Positions 1 to 10,620 are shown, counted from the first letter of the stretch. The stretch: DNA of 20,039 bases from Isoetes engelmannii (GCA_011763485.2 JAANSK020290934.1:1-20039), one strand, 5' to 3'. Made by a program: numbers and translations. The notes: generated from the sequence alone by a model not told the origin.

Positions 1-3000
1 GTGGTGGGGTATCGCGGCCTCTTTGGGGCAGCTCTTCTTCCTCCTCACTCACTTTGTACTATTGCCATTCTTTTAATACATTGAGGAAAGTTCTTCACAA
101 AAAAAAAAAAAACCTTCTGATCCACTAGAGCAAGAGAAAGCAACATATTTCCTATAGTTCATGAATCCTGCACTAACCTAATCCTTTAAAACCCTTAGCA
201 AATCTCCAACTCCAGAAAATAAATCTCCAAAGATTTGCATGTTGCCTTGCATCAGTAGAAATTATGGCAAAACCCTCAAAAAGAAAAGTGGAGACTACGT
301 CTCAAGCTCTGGGAGCAATAGAGGAAGAAATAGCAAGGTCATTGCTTAAATAATTTGTTTTGGCACTTGGATGTAAATGGGATCTGAATTGTGATATACT
401 CTCTTCCTCAATGGACATCATTTGTAAACCATTGACAGCCAGGCCTAGCTCTGATACGTTGGATGGGACAGCTATTGGCCCTGCTATTTGCAAGCAGGGC
501 TGAACTACCGCCATGTATGCTCATATAGTTCAACCATATGAATCTTCACTTGAAGGTCTTCGTCAACAATTTGGATGTCTTATGCGACTTCTGATAAAAA
601 AATCCTTGCAAAATCTTGTCAAGACTATAAACCGAATCCCTATACTTAAAATCCCGTCTTTAGCGTTTCGTATCCGAGTCACCATAATCATATCACTGTC
701 TAGATCATATCCATAAAACTGTTAAATGATATGGCAAAATAAGAAGACGCGGAACTAGCCAGTTAGCATATCCTATGGCCGAAACTTGATATGTATATGA
801 TATACCATTTATCATGAAAAGTGTGAAGATGTTGTGAGAAGACGCCGATAACCAGCTAACTGAAATTAGAAACCATATATAGATGGCTCATCCCTCCCTA
901 GAATGATGATCGAATGGCTCGGATCGATGCCATAACCCATGTGCTAAAGACAAGATCTCGCAACCTAAAAGTCATCAGTCTGAATCCTCCTAATAATTTT
1001 GCATACGAGTGACGACCATCTTCTTATTATATTCGCATTGTCATCATAACATTTGGTGGCGCCAAAGGAAAAAGGGTTATTAAGACAATGGCATCTATCT
1101 GAGCCATTGGATCGGCGTTTTGGATAGGGATGAGCACCTATAAAAGCATTGTTCATTCGTGTGGCCGGTTGTCGACGTCTTCTCACGGCAACATCTCTTT
1201 CTTTGTCCATTGTTGCCCTCCTACCAACATGCCTCTTCTTCCAGCATCTTATCTGGCTTCACCGCCGGACATCGACAATCATCATGGGTGGTCTTCTCCT
1301 TGTGCTCCTTTGGAAGGTGTCCAAAGTTTGTCTATGGATTTCCTTGGATTTTATAATTCTAAAAATGATTGTCTCAATATTTGCAAATCTTTAAGCTCTG
1401 GAGCTCATGTTTACCACATGCATGTTTGGAAGACACAACAAATTTTATCGAAATCAATTGGATTGGTTGTTTAATATGATGATTTATTCAACTCTCTCTT
1501 CATCTCAATGTCACGATTACTCACGGATTCTTTGCATGTCGATGTTAATTTTCTTTGCTTCTACAATAATATTCAATCTCGTATGTTATTGTGTAATCAT
1601 AATATGTAGCAGCCTCTGTTGATAGGTTTCTACTGACGAATCTCTCTTTTTTGGCGACTTTCGTTGCTTTGGCATAGGAAGAAAGTTCTTCTCGCTTTGA
1701 TTTTCTCTCACACAGTTCATTTCTAGATCTTTGCATAGCTTCTCCCAAAACAGTTCCTCCTCTCTAGAACCTGCCTATCATCCAAAATCGCTTAAGGCTT
1801 TTCCACAAGCATCATCTACATGCAAAATCCGGGTCTACTGATCAAATTCTACATACAATCTGGTCAGATCTAGCATCCAGACGGCATAGACAGTGCCAAT
1901 TCAACTATGGCAGAACTGTGGCGACCCTACTCCTCCAAATTTCTCTGCTCTTGCAGGTCAAAGATGTCTTTCTTCTTGTTTTCACTTCAACATGGCATTC
2001 ACGCATCTCTCTAGGCAGTCTGCAGGGTACCTCTTCCCATCTTTAATTCTTCCCTTCTTAACAATTCTTGTATTGCTTTATTCTCTACACAGCACCTAGA
2101 GTTCACAATCCAACATTATGGCAATCTGCGAGGTTTGGCATTCCAGTTCAATGCTAGTTGTGAACCATTCTCGTTCGAACTCTCTTGTTTTCTTATGCCC
2201 TCGTGGCTATGTATATATTCTTGTGTTTTATATAGATCCCTAATTCTTATCGAGTATTTTCTGTTATGTATTGCAGCTTTTTTGTATCTTGCTCATAGGT
2301 TCGTGGCAATCTCTGGTCATGTCCCTTCCAAATTTTGGCCATATTTCTTGCATATGCTTCCATTGCTGGCAGTCACTAACACCATGAAGTACATTGTCAC
2401 TTGATGCCTTAGTGGCAGAGTAGCCTATGAGTGAAGCTAGATATTTGCATTGGAACAAATAGCCTTATGCAAGGGATCAATGGGAAGTAACGAACCACCT
2501 TCTATTGGAGGATCTTTCCCTTGGCATTCGCGCTATAACTGGAACCACCACATTCGGGGCAAGTAATAATTATATCGTTTCGTTTCGTTTTCGAAAAATC
2601 CTATTTGAGTACACATGGTAAGCATTTCCACAAAGATCGGCAAAGTTTATATCCACAACTTGAGTACATCATTGAAACACCTGGGGTATTGGTCTACATA
2701 TTCATAGTTAATGAACACAATCACCAACATAAAACTGGTTGTAGCATAAACCATACATATATCTCTCATCAATTTTATGTCTAAGGATTCTTGGTCCTTG
2801 TTTCTCTCGATATAGTCACAATTGCTAGCTTTAGAATTCTCGATGAAGCTATTAATAAAACCAGTAAGGGTTATATGCAATTGAAGACACCCATCGATGT
2901 ATGTCAAGTCTAGGTAAAGTTATTGGGGATGATTATTGATTATTGATTATTGATTGTGCATTGGAATTTAGGCCATAGACGAACTAGTGCTTACTCAATA

Positions 3001-4140
3001 AGGTCGTACTGATCCAACAAAGGCTCCCGTCCCTTCCTGGATGTTCGTTTCTTTTTCCTGGATGCTATCTTATCTTATCTTCTTCTTCCTCTGTGACCTC
3101 AAGTCTTCCACATATAATGGGATGGAAATTGAGGGATTTCTTACTGTAACTTTTTTTATGAATGCTTTATGGTGTCAACATCATCTACTTCCAGGAATAA
3201 CATGGCTCAAAAATCTATATGTTAGGTCGAGTCCATTTCATTCTCAATTTCCTAACAAATACAAGTAAAATAAGTTGAATAGTTGATTCAACTACATGAG
3301 AGTATTTGATTCGAGTACATGAGAACCGTGTATTAGGCTTGTTGGAATATCCCACATGTGCAATCGAAAGCATGGGGTTTATGAACCATTTATCATACTT
3401 ATCAATATGATCGAGGATAGCCTTTCTTAACCGCCTTACTTGTCCTTCGCACATCGAGCAAAAGCAATATAACTGCTCTTACAACTAAACTAAAAGACAA
3501 CATACATTAGGATACAAAGTTAACTAATCATTAGAATCGTGTGTATAGTACATATATCAACGGCGGTTATTTCATGCGTACCGCCAAAGTCTAGGGGAAG
3601 ACTATGTCCATTGGGTCTAAGTGGACTATTCTGGCAATTATTGGAGTAACTTCCTTGTAAGTTGTCAATTTTTAAGGCTGTTTTTTTCTCTTTAAACTCG
3701 AATTCCTTTTGACATAGACCCATAACGTTTACTACTAAACAACAAAGAAATAAAGAATGTCAGTAAAAATCATAATGTATATTTTCATAAATGTTAAGGT
3801 ATTCACATTTCGTAATGTTTAGCTTCATGCAACATTTGCAACATTTAGAGACCATTTGATTGAGGGGTGCCTGAAACCCATATATTCAGTCCTCATTTAG
3901 GATGGAGCTAACCATTACCTTGATCATGTTACCCTTCACACGTTTATAGTATTTAGAAGATTTGATCTTCTAGTCTATTAACATTGTTGGTTGTTATAGG
4001 TGCTTAAGTCCAAAACAACAAAAATGACAAGAACAACTTCAAAAAATCAAGGAATAACTTGCGTTACTCGAAAACTGTGAGGAATCAAGTTAAAGACACC
4101 CTAAGACCGAAAATTGATGGAAATGCAATAAAATGAAGCT
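1..4140. other. Stretch without a recognisable gene
   Basis: I see no gene I can name here. Open frames on both strands are short (under about 115 codons), overlap each other and show no family motif. One frame at 1278-1394 gives a short hydrophobic peptide, but nothing supports it as a gene. Only simple repeats stand out: a TCGTT run near 2575-2593 and a 7-bp ATTGATT repeat near 2933-2956. The sequence is AT-rich with scattered pyrimidine tracts, as expected of plant intergenic DNA or old transposon remains. Confidence 0.5.
2933..2956. repeat. 7-bp microsatellite, ATTGATT type
   Basis: About three and a half uninterrupted copies of a 7-bp unit (TTATTGA in one register) are directly visible. 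Confidence 0.85.
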
Positions 4141-4144
4141 AAGT

Positions 4145-4476
4145 GAAGATCGACATTTCCGCTAAAATATACGTCATGGAACAACGTAGGCACATCCTGG
4201 AACGATGTTATGGCCGCATCGTGCCAACATAGCCAGCTAAGAGGATGTTTTCTAACATGTTAGTAAGAAAGGAGGGCCCCTCAACCACATAACGACATCT
4301 AGTCCACGAAGCACGCGATGGTGTGCAGCCATGGCAGTGTATAAGCGGCCTCAAACTCGTATTGTGTCGTTTAACGACGTCTTCTTCGTTGTTCAGTGAC
4401 GATTGACCGGTGCACGACATTATGCACCCTTTAACAATGTCTTGACGTCATTCTGCGACAACGATTCTTTGTAGTG
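4145..4476. mobile_element. Probable terminal fragment of a CACTA-type DNA transposon
   Basis: Read on the minus strand from 4476, the sequence starts CACTACAAAGAA, the terminal signature of plant CACTA (En/Spm-like) elements. It continues into about 300 bp rich in short ACGAC, ACGATT, CGTTGT and GACGTC motifs, which resembles the subterminal repeats of that class. The element would therefore extend leftward from 4476. I could not find a matching CACTACAA terminus to the left, nor a transposase. The 3-bp target duplication cannot be checked without the other end. Left limit is approximate. Confidence 0.4.
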
Positions 4477-4589
4477 CATGAAGAGAAGACTCATATTCAG
4501 AAGCATTATCTTATCAGATTCATACTTATGCATGACTCCATTTGATCTTGTATGCTGCAAGGTGGCGGGCGGATCCGCTCTAGTAGACA

Positions 4590-4671
4590 TTTTCTTTACT
4601 GGATTTTCAGTCCTCCATCTATATTTGTTTCCTTCTCATTAATAGAATTTTGCATCCTTCAAAGAAAAAAA
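4590..4671 (+). mobile_element. Possible LINE 3' tail
   Basis: The stretch ends with an AATAGAATTTTGCATCCTTC-like sequence followed by a short A-rich run. This resembles the 3' ends of plant L1-type LINE copies. No coding part is attached, so this rests on general resemblance only. Confidence 0.2.
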
Positions 4672-4865
4672 TGAAGTTTTTACAGCCACTCAAACACGTA
4701 GGGGCATTTTAAGAATTTTTCATTTAATATCATATACCACTTTCAAAGTCGCAACTGTAATGTTAATTACTAGCTTTCTATTTTAAAAGTAACTCAAACA
4801 CATGTAAAGTGTATGGGAGTCACACCCATGGGAGCAATGTTGGAATGGTATATGCCATAGCTACA

Positions 4866-4892
4866 GAGAACCAAGTTCCAAACTTGGTTCTC
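4866..4892. repeat. Perfect 12-bp inverted repeat with 3-nt loop
   Basis: Arms GAGAACCAAGTT (4866-4877) and AACTTGGTTCTC (4881-4892) are exact reverse complements around CCA. The surrounding sequence (about 4840-5000) has short GGAAC/GTTCC motifs. Similar motifs occur near 7500-7620, so both could be remnants of one miniature transposon family, but the similarity is too weak to prove this. Confidence 0.7.
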
Positions 4893-5036
4893 CTTCTGAC
4901 TCCGTTCCTAGGGTCTAGAGTTTTGGAAACTCCCAATCAAGTTTCTAGTATGTGTGCTGCATGGAACTACGTTCTGGACGAAGTTCCCATAAAATGGAAA
5001 CTCCATTAAATTAGAAAATTTCGCTTAAAGACTTTG

Positions 5037-5040
<4 letters not shown>

Positions 5041-5067
<27 letters not shown>
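5041..5067. repeat. 27-base A tract
   Basis: Twenty-seven consecutive A residues are followed by a C-rich low-complexity stretch (about 5085-5125). It could be the poly(A) tail of a retroposon, but no coding remnant is recognisable just to the left. Confidence 0.8.
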
Positions 5068-5073
<6 letters not shown>

Positions 5074-5373
5074 CCTAAACCAAGAACACTCCCACCCTGA
5101 CACCTCCTCCCCCCCCCTCCCCCAAAAAAAATAAAATTGTTTTTTGTTTTTTAAATCTCTATTGTAACTCTGTGTGTGCTACTATGCTGTGTTGGAAAAG
5201 GCTGGCTGTTGGACCTAGTCATGGAGTCTAGGATCGAGATTCTTGGAGAAAGAGGCCCTTGGCCACCCCCATGGGGATTCCATATATCATTTTCAATCAT
5301 TTTATATAATTTCAAGCATTTCTAGATTACGAGCACTCCAGATTATGAGTCGTATATTAATAAATGTGTTTTA

Positions 5374-5423
5374 TATTACCAATGTATTCTCCAGTACTAC
5401 GTGGGTTCTCAAGCTCGTGATGG
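5374..5423 (+). repeat. Copy 1 of a 50-bp dispersed direct repeat
   Basis: The block from TATTACCAATGTATTCTC to CTCRTGATGG recurs at 7236-7285 with two mismatches by eye. The flanks are unrelated, so this is a dispersed duplicate about 1.86 kb from its partner. Confidence 0.85.
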
Positions 5424-5661
5424 TTATGGGGGAGAAGTTACACTTTTGAAAACTAGGATGCAGAAGGATTGTGTTATATGAGAACTGAGGCCCGTTGATG
5501 ATGCCTTAGTTCCTGGATTTTGCTTTGGAGTGGTTTGTCCCTCTACAATTTGTACCTATTTTGTTCTGCAAGTTTCATGTTATGGCTTAACTATTTCATA
5601 TGATATGGCTTGGGCATTACTAGCTATGTATGTTATTTTTTATTTGTTTTATTATGTGCAG

Positions 5662-6176
5662 ATCATGACTGCAACAAAGGCAGTACAAAGAACTGGAAAA
5701 TGAGAAACAGTGACAACAGCGCCAGCTCAATCATATGATGCAGTTGCCAAAAGGATAAGAGAAAAGAAGGAAAATCTTATCTTGTGGAGCTTTTAAACAA
5801 TGTTGTGGACTTTAACAAGGTAGTTGTGGTTTAAATGAATCTTTCAGTATAATGCATCAACATAACTTCCTGTCCTAAGCCCGTTTCCTCTTAAGCACCT
5901 TGGTAAGTCAAAGAAACCTTCCCTTACACTAAGCAAACTTTTCATCTTTTTATGCTCTTGTGTTCTGATGCTTATCTTTCTAATGCTTATCTTTCTTCAC
6001 AATGTGCAGGAGAAAAGTTTAAGGTTGATATGATAAAGAACAAGAGCCATATGAAGGTTTTAACACGAGAAGAGATAAGCATGCTTGCAAAGGATGAGGA
6101 TGAAGAAGAAGATGAAAAACCAGAAGATTCGGGCAAAGAGGATGTGGCTGGGTCTGATCAATGTATGGAAGATTGA
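5662..6176 (+). pseudogene. Broken exon pair of an unidentified protein with an acidic tail
   Basis: I do not recognise the family. A GTGCAG acceptor near 5656-5661 is followed by coding-like sequence that changes frame. One frame gives a glutamine-rich segment ending LNHMMQLPK, with an in-frame TGA inside it. A second frame then gives a segment ending in LVELLNNVVDFNK (to about 5819), before GTAGTT. After a 190-bp intron-like gap and a TTTCTTCACAATGTGCAG acceptor, an exon from 6010 reads FKVDMIKNKSHMKVLTREEI. It continues into a strongly acidic tail (EDEEEDE) and a stop at 6174-6176. The final exon needs a phase-1 partner, but the preceding frame ends in phase 0. Together with the internal stop and frame change, this argues for a decayed gene copy. 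The first-exon start is not visible. Confidence 0.4.
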
Positions 6177-6626
6177 TTAATGTATAGAAGCCATATTGCA
6201 GGAAGCGAAGAACAGGAACCGTTGGAATAGGACGAGGACTAGAAGCAGATAGATGAGTAGTGCTTCTCCACCGGCCAATTTAGAAGTATCTGTGTGGTAA
6301 AATTGGGTTGTTGCCGGATAATGCATAGTTCAAATGCAGTGAGACACATATAATTGCTACATGGCTCAATGTTGGCCGGCGCAAATTTGTCAACTATTCT
6401 ATGAGTATGAATTGGTCCCTCTTCGAGCTATATTTGGTTAACCTCTTCTAGGGTGCATTGCATCATCTGCCACGTTGTATGTATGATTTTCTTTAATTGG
6501 ACTTGTGTGGATATTATAATAATCAAGTTGCTTGACTAATTAAGTCATTGGTTTCAAGACCAATAGCCACAAATGGGTCAATAACATGGATTTTTGGGTG
6601 AGACTGGATGCAATCTAATACCCAGA

Positions 6627-6760
6627 AGCTTAAGGATCAATTAAGTGCTTTGGTTCAGAGGGAAACATGGCATTTTTATTGTAAGTTGATCAATTTGACC
6701 CTATATTGGAGCAAGGTCGACAACGCAAGAATACCCACCACGAAAATTATGGAATTTCGG
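6627..6760 (+). pseudogene. Weak LINE-like coding fragment
   Basis: The translation includes KLKDQLSALVQRE, and a nearby frame has a GRQRKNTHHE-like segment. The spacing and character recall the linker before the reverse transcriptase of plant L1-type LINEs, where a leucine-rich helix is followed by a G-D-x-N-T-x-F-F-H motif. The key residues are not intact and the frame is broken. No reverse transcriptase is visible nearby. It may be chance similarity. Confidence 0.2.
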
Positions 6761-6842
6761 AGTGCAGAATCATCAAGAATGACCTTAGCAAGGTCTTACT
6801 AAATGAATTAGTGAATAGGCATGGATCATTCTCCAGAAATAG

Positions 6843-6920
6843 CCTCCTGCTCTTAATGCAACTCGTGATCAAATCCTCCTGATCAAATCCTCCTGCTCTT
6901 AATGCAATTTGTGATCAAAT
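6843..6920 (+). repeat. Tandem duplication, 46-bp period
   Basis: A 32-bp block beginning CCTCCTGCTCTTAATGCAA (6843-6874) recurs at 6889-6920 with two mismatches. A partial copy (CCTCCTGATCAAAT) lies between them. Confidence 0.85.
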
Positions 6921-7200
6921 AGGGCTTGGGATGAGAGCCAATCATTTAGATTCAATGTTAAATTGGCATTTTCTCTTGGTTAACACGGATTTATCTAAAG
7001 GTTAACCTCTAAAACAAACGTCTAACTCATCCTTGCAAATTGAATCTCAAAAATTGAACTTAATGTTGAGAGAGTTGAAATAACACTACTTTCTTGAATA
7101 CGAGAGTAAAGCATTATGGCTTGAGATACGCTTGATGATTTTCAAGATGGTTCCAAATTGACACAAATTTCCCCTAATGGATTTCGACGAAGAGAAATGT

Positions 7201-7224
7201 TCGCGGCGGCCTTGGCCGCCGCGA
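7201..7224. repeat. GC-rich perfect palindrome, 11-bp arms
   Basis: TCGCGGCGGCC (7201-7211) is followed by TT and by its exact reverse complement (7214-7224). Arms this GC-rich stand out in an AT-rich neighbourhood. The second copy of the 50-bp dispersed repeat begins 12 bp to the right. Confidence 0.9.
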
Positions 7225-7235
7225 TAAATTTCTTG

Positions 7236-7285
7236 TATTACCAATGTATTCTCTAGTACTACGTGGGTTCTCAAGCTCATGATGG
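7236..7285 (+). repeat. Copy 2 of the 50-bp dispersed direct repeat
   Basis: This is the partner of the block at 5374-5423, same orientation, with two mismatches by eye. Confidence 0.85.
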
Positions 7286-7410
7286 GGACGATGAGCCAGG
7301 AGATGAGGCATTTGAAAACATTGCATCTTCAATTCCAAAGACCTAGTGATCATTAAGAAGTAATTTTACCCATTTATTTCACACATCAATATGTATGTCA
7401 TATTTTTCTC

Positions 7411-7508
7411 TTCTAAGTGTTCTATGATGATCCATATGCAAAGGAAACTCAAATGTCATGATTTTTCTTCTAAGTGTTCTATGATGATCAACATGCAAAG
7501 GGAACTCC
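7411..7508 (+). repeat. Tandem duplication, 57-bp period
   Basis: The unit beginning TTCTAAGTGTTCTATGATGA starts at 7411 and again at 7468. The second copy is partial, with a few substitutions, and ends in GGAACTCC. Confidence 0.85.
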
Positions 7509-7792
7509 AAAACCATTTTCAAAGTTCGGAAATTCAAATGTTGGACTAGCTCCAATTTGTTCGAGTTCCCAGTCCGAATTTTGGGTCAAAGTTCCGTTCC
7601 CATTCCGAGTAGCTATGGTATGTGTCTGGTAAACCAATCAATTTTCAGTGGGCATTAAGTTAGAGTTGCCATTTTATCTAGGGCATTTACATATGTTAGA
7701 CGTATGATACAAGGCTTTTTTTCCTTTTAACCCTATTTGTGATAAATTGCATATGGAAGGGGTCAATTTGGCTTCTAAAAATCCGAATTTAG

Positions 7793-7996
7793 TTTAGTTT
7801 CAACCCAAAATGACTTCGATTACATCTTCTTAGTCAGATTACTGTCATTTAGTTTCAACCCAAAATGACTTCGATGCACATTAGCTAAAATATAAACTAC
7901 ATTATAACAAGATCAAATTTTGCAGTGAAACCCAAAATGACTTCGATGCACATTAGCTAAAATATAAACTACATTATAACAAGATCAAATTTTGCA
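7793..7996 (+). repeat. Tandem array, two 68-bp copies at 72-bp period plus a partial unit
   Basis: The 68-bp block starting AACCCAAAATGACTTCGATG occupies 7857-7924 and 7929-7996 with no difference seen by eye. A shorter related block (TTTAGTTTCAACCCAAAATG onward) lies at 7793-7820 and overlaps the first full unit at 7848-7875. The array sits about 70 bp past the stop codon of the minus-strand LLG-like gene, so it may lie in that gene's 3' untranslated or flanking region. Confidence 0.9.
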
Positions 7997-8067
7997 CTCA
8001 AAATTCTTCTGTTAACAGAATAAAAAAAACATGATTTACTGCCGAATTAGATACATAAGGTAGTAAT

Positions 8068-8709
8068 CTAGCAGATAAGCATGCCTGAGGTGCATCTTCC
8101 TACAAAAACCCCATTTGGATAACCTCCTGCATAGTTAAGGAAGGCAATAAAATTAACAGGGCAATTTGAAGAAAAATCATTGACTTGTTTTTTGTACTGG
8201 CATGCCAAATTCCTGAAAGCTGGGCAGCAACTGTCCACATTATAGTCGAGACCCTTGCTTGCCTCTGTCACAACACTATAATCCACTTTAGAAAAATCTG
8301 TCGGGCAGCCTGTAAGCACAAAACGCAAAACCACGTATTTAAATACCAAAAGTACTCTGTTCGAATTTAAGCCCTACATGACAAAACACCAGACAGAAAA
8401 ATATTGTATTTCTAATCTGCGAGATTTAGAAACATGTTCTCTGATACTTAGACAAAGTGATCAGAAGATCTGCTGAAGCTTTTGGAGATATGCTACTGTC
8501 TATGTAGAAGTAAAAATGAAAAGAAAATGGTGATACAGAACAGAATGAAAGCTGGAAGAAAAAATAAAAAGGACATGGTTAGAAATGCTACGCGACATTT
8601 GCTGCAACGATTGGCGACCATGAGCTGTATAATCGTCGGATGCCGCAACTGCCAGAGCTGATAGGAGCACAAAAATCCATGCGATGAAATGTGAAGGCGC
8701 CATAGCCAT
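8068..8709 (-). CDS. LORELEI-LIKE (LLG) type secreted cysteine-rich protein, C-terminally short
   Basis: LLG proteins are GPI-anchored chaperones and co-receptors of FERONIA-type receptor kinases and bind RALF peptides at the cell surface. That role is family knowledge; here it is inferred from sequence. Exon 1 (8709-8592) encodes a signal peptide (MAMAPSHFIAWIFVLLSALA) and a short linker ending RQSLQQMS. A GTAGCA donor and TTACAG acceptor bound a 282-bp intron, and exon 2 is 8309-8068. The product is 119 residues. Family landmarks are CPTDF at 41-45, CCPAF at 67-71, AC at 75-76, VND..SSNC ending at 89, and YPNGVF followed by C112. Oddities: the cysteine usually found in the S-x-C-K-G segment is missing (EASKGLD), and the frame stops right after C119, without the hydrophilic tail and hydrophobic GPI signal of the usual roughly 165-residue protein. 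A further exon, if GTAGGA after GVF is a donor, or a pseudogene are alternatives. I chose the first ATG, just before the signal peptide; the TTG upstream is not a plausible start. Confidence 0.72.
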
Positions 8710-8721
8710 TTTACAATCCAA

Positions 8722-9100
8722 GCTTTATTTAAATAACAAAATGGCGGGGCTCCACAACGAATCTAGCCGTTGAAACCTCCCTTTTGACGGCACCGATTTC
8801 GCTGGTGCCCTAATTTTGTTCTGCTCAAGTCCACATGTATGTTACTTTTCTAAAATGAGAATAAATATCACCCACAGCCCAACCACCCTGTAGGCAAGGA
8901 GTAGAATTGATAACCAATTAGGTTGATTGGTTTGCAGGGACTACCAACGTTTAACCGTTGGTTTGCATCTGAGAACCAAATAATGGGATAAGGTTTACAT
9001 TTGTAAACCAATATGGCAAGTAGCACACTATTATTTAATAGCGGTTTCCCCTTAAAGATGTATACTTTCAAACTCTAGGAAACAACTATATTCACATTCC
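8722..9100. other. Gap between LLG-like gene and retroelement body; short hairpins only
   Basis: The upstream side of the LLG-like gene has a TTATTTAAATAA stretch (8726-8737), too close to the ATG to be a clear TATA box. Two small perfect inverted repeats are visible: ACCAACG..CGTTGGT (8943-8962) and GGTTTACA..TGTAAACC (8992-9009). I found no LTR or primer binding site here for the plus-strand retroelement body that follows. Confidence 0.5.
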
Positions 9101-10620
9101 ACCTCAGTACTCTCCACTCCCGTCGAGACCATCATCTCCACCACAAAGGTGAGCTATTCTCAAGTAACCTTTGATCCACTCTATGTTCAGAACTTTCAAA
9201 CTTCTCCCTCTCTTCGGCAGCCTTTGAATGCTTACAACGTCGGTGACATTGTTCTTGATGAAGATGGCAACCCCATTGATTTGCCCCAAGTTCCTATTTC
9301 TTCAGGACCACTTGGGTTCGATGTTGCAAAATTCTCAACATTTCATCATACCCACTTTACCCAACCATCCCCTAAGGTCTCAACACCCTCCTTTTCTTAC
9401 CAAGCACCATTACCCACTTCAGTGCCATTCACTCAGTCTAGTTATGTCTATGGTAAATCCACCATACCTCCCTTATAGTCTTCTGGGTTGAACTTGAAAC
9501 TCTCTTATCCAATTTTTGGTAGTGCTAAGGGTAAGCCCACTTTGGAGCAAAGCATTGAGGCACATATGGAAGAATTTGAGTCTCTCACTGTTCTAAATGG
9601 GCATTCTGATACAACACCTTAATTATCGTGCCCCAACCAACTGGGCAAAAACGTCTAGACGTTGAGATTTGACCCTCTAGATGTGATAATTAAGTGTCGC
9701 CTCCCCAAGATCCTCTCAAGTGGTCTCCCATGGGCCCCAAACCATATCACATCCAAATCAAGTTTCACATTTTCTCCATCAGGCTGCGTGGAGCACCACA
9801 TCAATGGCTCACGCCAATAAAAGTCATTGAAAGAAAAGTTGGAGGGAAATGAAAGTGGCATTTCTATCTCATTATGGCTCTTCTGCTGATGATCAACAAC
9901 TCTTGAAACAACTTAACAATTTGCAACAAGAAACCACGGAGTCTGCCCATGACTTTGCTGACAGATTGCTCATCCTTATCAGCAAACTTAAGGAGTATCC
10001 AACCAAAAGTCAGATCCTTATATATTTTCTGCAAGGTATGCCTTCCGCTATTCGTCTTATGGCTGAATATTTACGACCCACGTCCTTGGATCAAGCCGTT
10101 GAACTTATCAATCATTCTGTCAATGTGTCCTCGGTGGTGTTCCTTGATCTCCCTTTCATGCTACCCGTGATGGTTCCACAGAACTCGGCACAATCTCAAC
10201 AGTCTAGTTATCCTCAACGAAGTCAAATATGGTGTCACATCTATAAACATCAAAGCTATCTTGCCAATGAGTGCAAATCTTCCAATGGTCCGCCCTATTG
10301 TAAACGGTGCAATATGTGCAATCATGCTACTGAAGAATGTACGCATGCTCACCCCACGCCCTTCAGATAGAAAATGGTGTTTCGAGTACAAACCACGCCT
10401 CAACAATATCATCGACCTCATCAAAATCCGAGACGATGGGGACAATCTTCACGTACTTCTTTCGATCCTGCTAAAGCTCAGTGTTATCACTGTCATGAAT
10501 AGGGCCACACGACGTCTATGTGCCTCAGCTTCCTCGAGTTCAAGTTTATGTTCAATTTCCTGGTACAAACCAGACCGCTTCTATCAGACTCACTGCCTAC
10601 CAACTCTAGGTTGCTAAGGG
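9100..10620 (+). pseudogene. Decayed retrotransposon gag with zinc knuckles
   Basis: Gag is the particle protein of LTR retrotransposons. Frame pieces run 9149-9478, then broken sequence, then an open stretch 9849-10370 with a gag-like helical region (FADRLLILISKL, followed by LQGMPSAIRLM). Three CCHC-type zinc knuckles follow. The first (10233-10274) has Tyr in place of the second Cys and of the His. The second (10299-10340) is intact, C-x2-C-x4-H-x4-C. The third (10482-10523), in the same frame, has a TAG inside the loop. At least two in-frame stops (10368-10370 and 10500-10502) and earlier breaks show it is dead. The lineage is probably Ty3-like, judged by the protease style that follows. 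The N-terminal frame has no ATG; it opens upstream of a GTG at 9149. Confidence 0.7.

Noticed and set aside
302-514. 70-codon minus-strand frame (residues such as GPIAVPSNVSEL)
   Set aside because: Looks somewhat protein-like, but there is no family motif, no supporting splice context and no neighbouring exon.
1050-1066. GGTGGCGCCAAAGG as a possible second primer binding site
   Set aside because: Only the TGGCGCC core matches the tRNA-Asp type; the rest does not, and no LTR adjoins it.
1130-1475. Overlapping plus-strand frames with a hydrophobic segment
   Set aside because: Three frames overlap in the same place, none shows a motif, and pyrimidine-rich sequence explains the hydrophobic residues.
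9651-9662. 12-bp palindrome ACGTCTAGACGT in the gag region
   Set aside because: Short perfect palindromes of this size occur by chance; nothing else marks the site.
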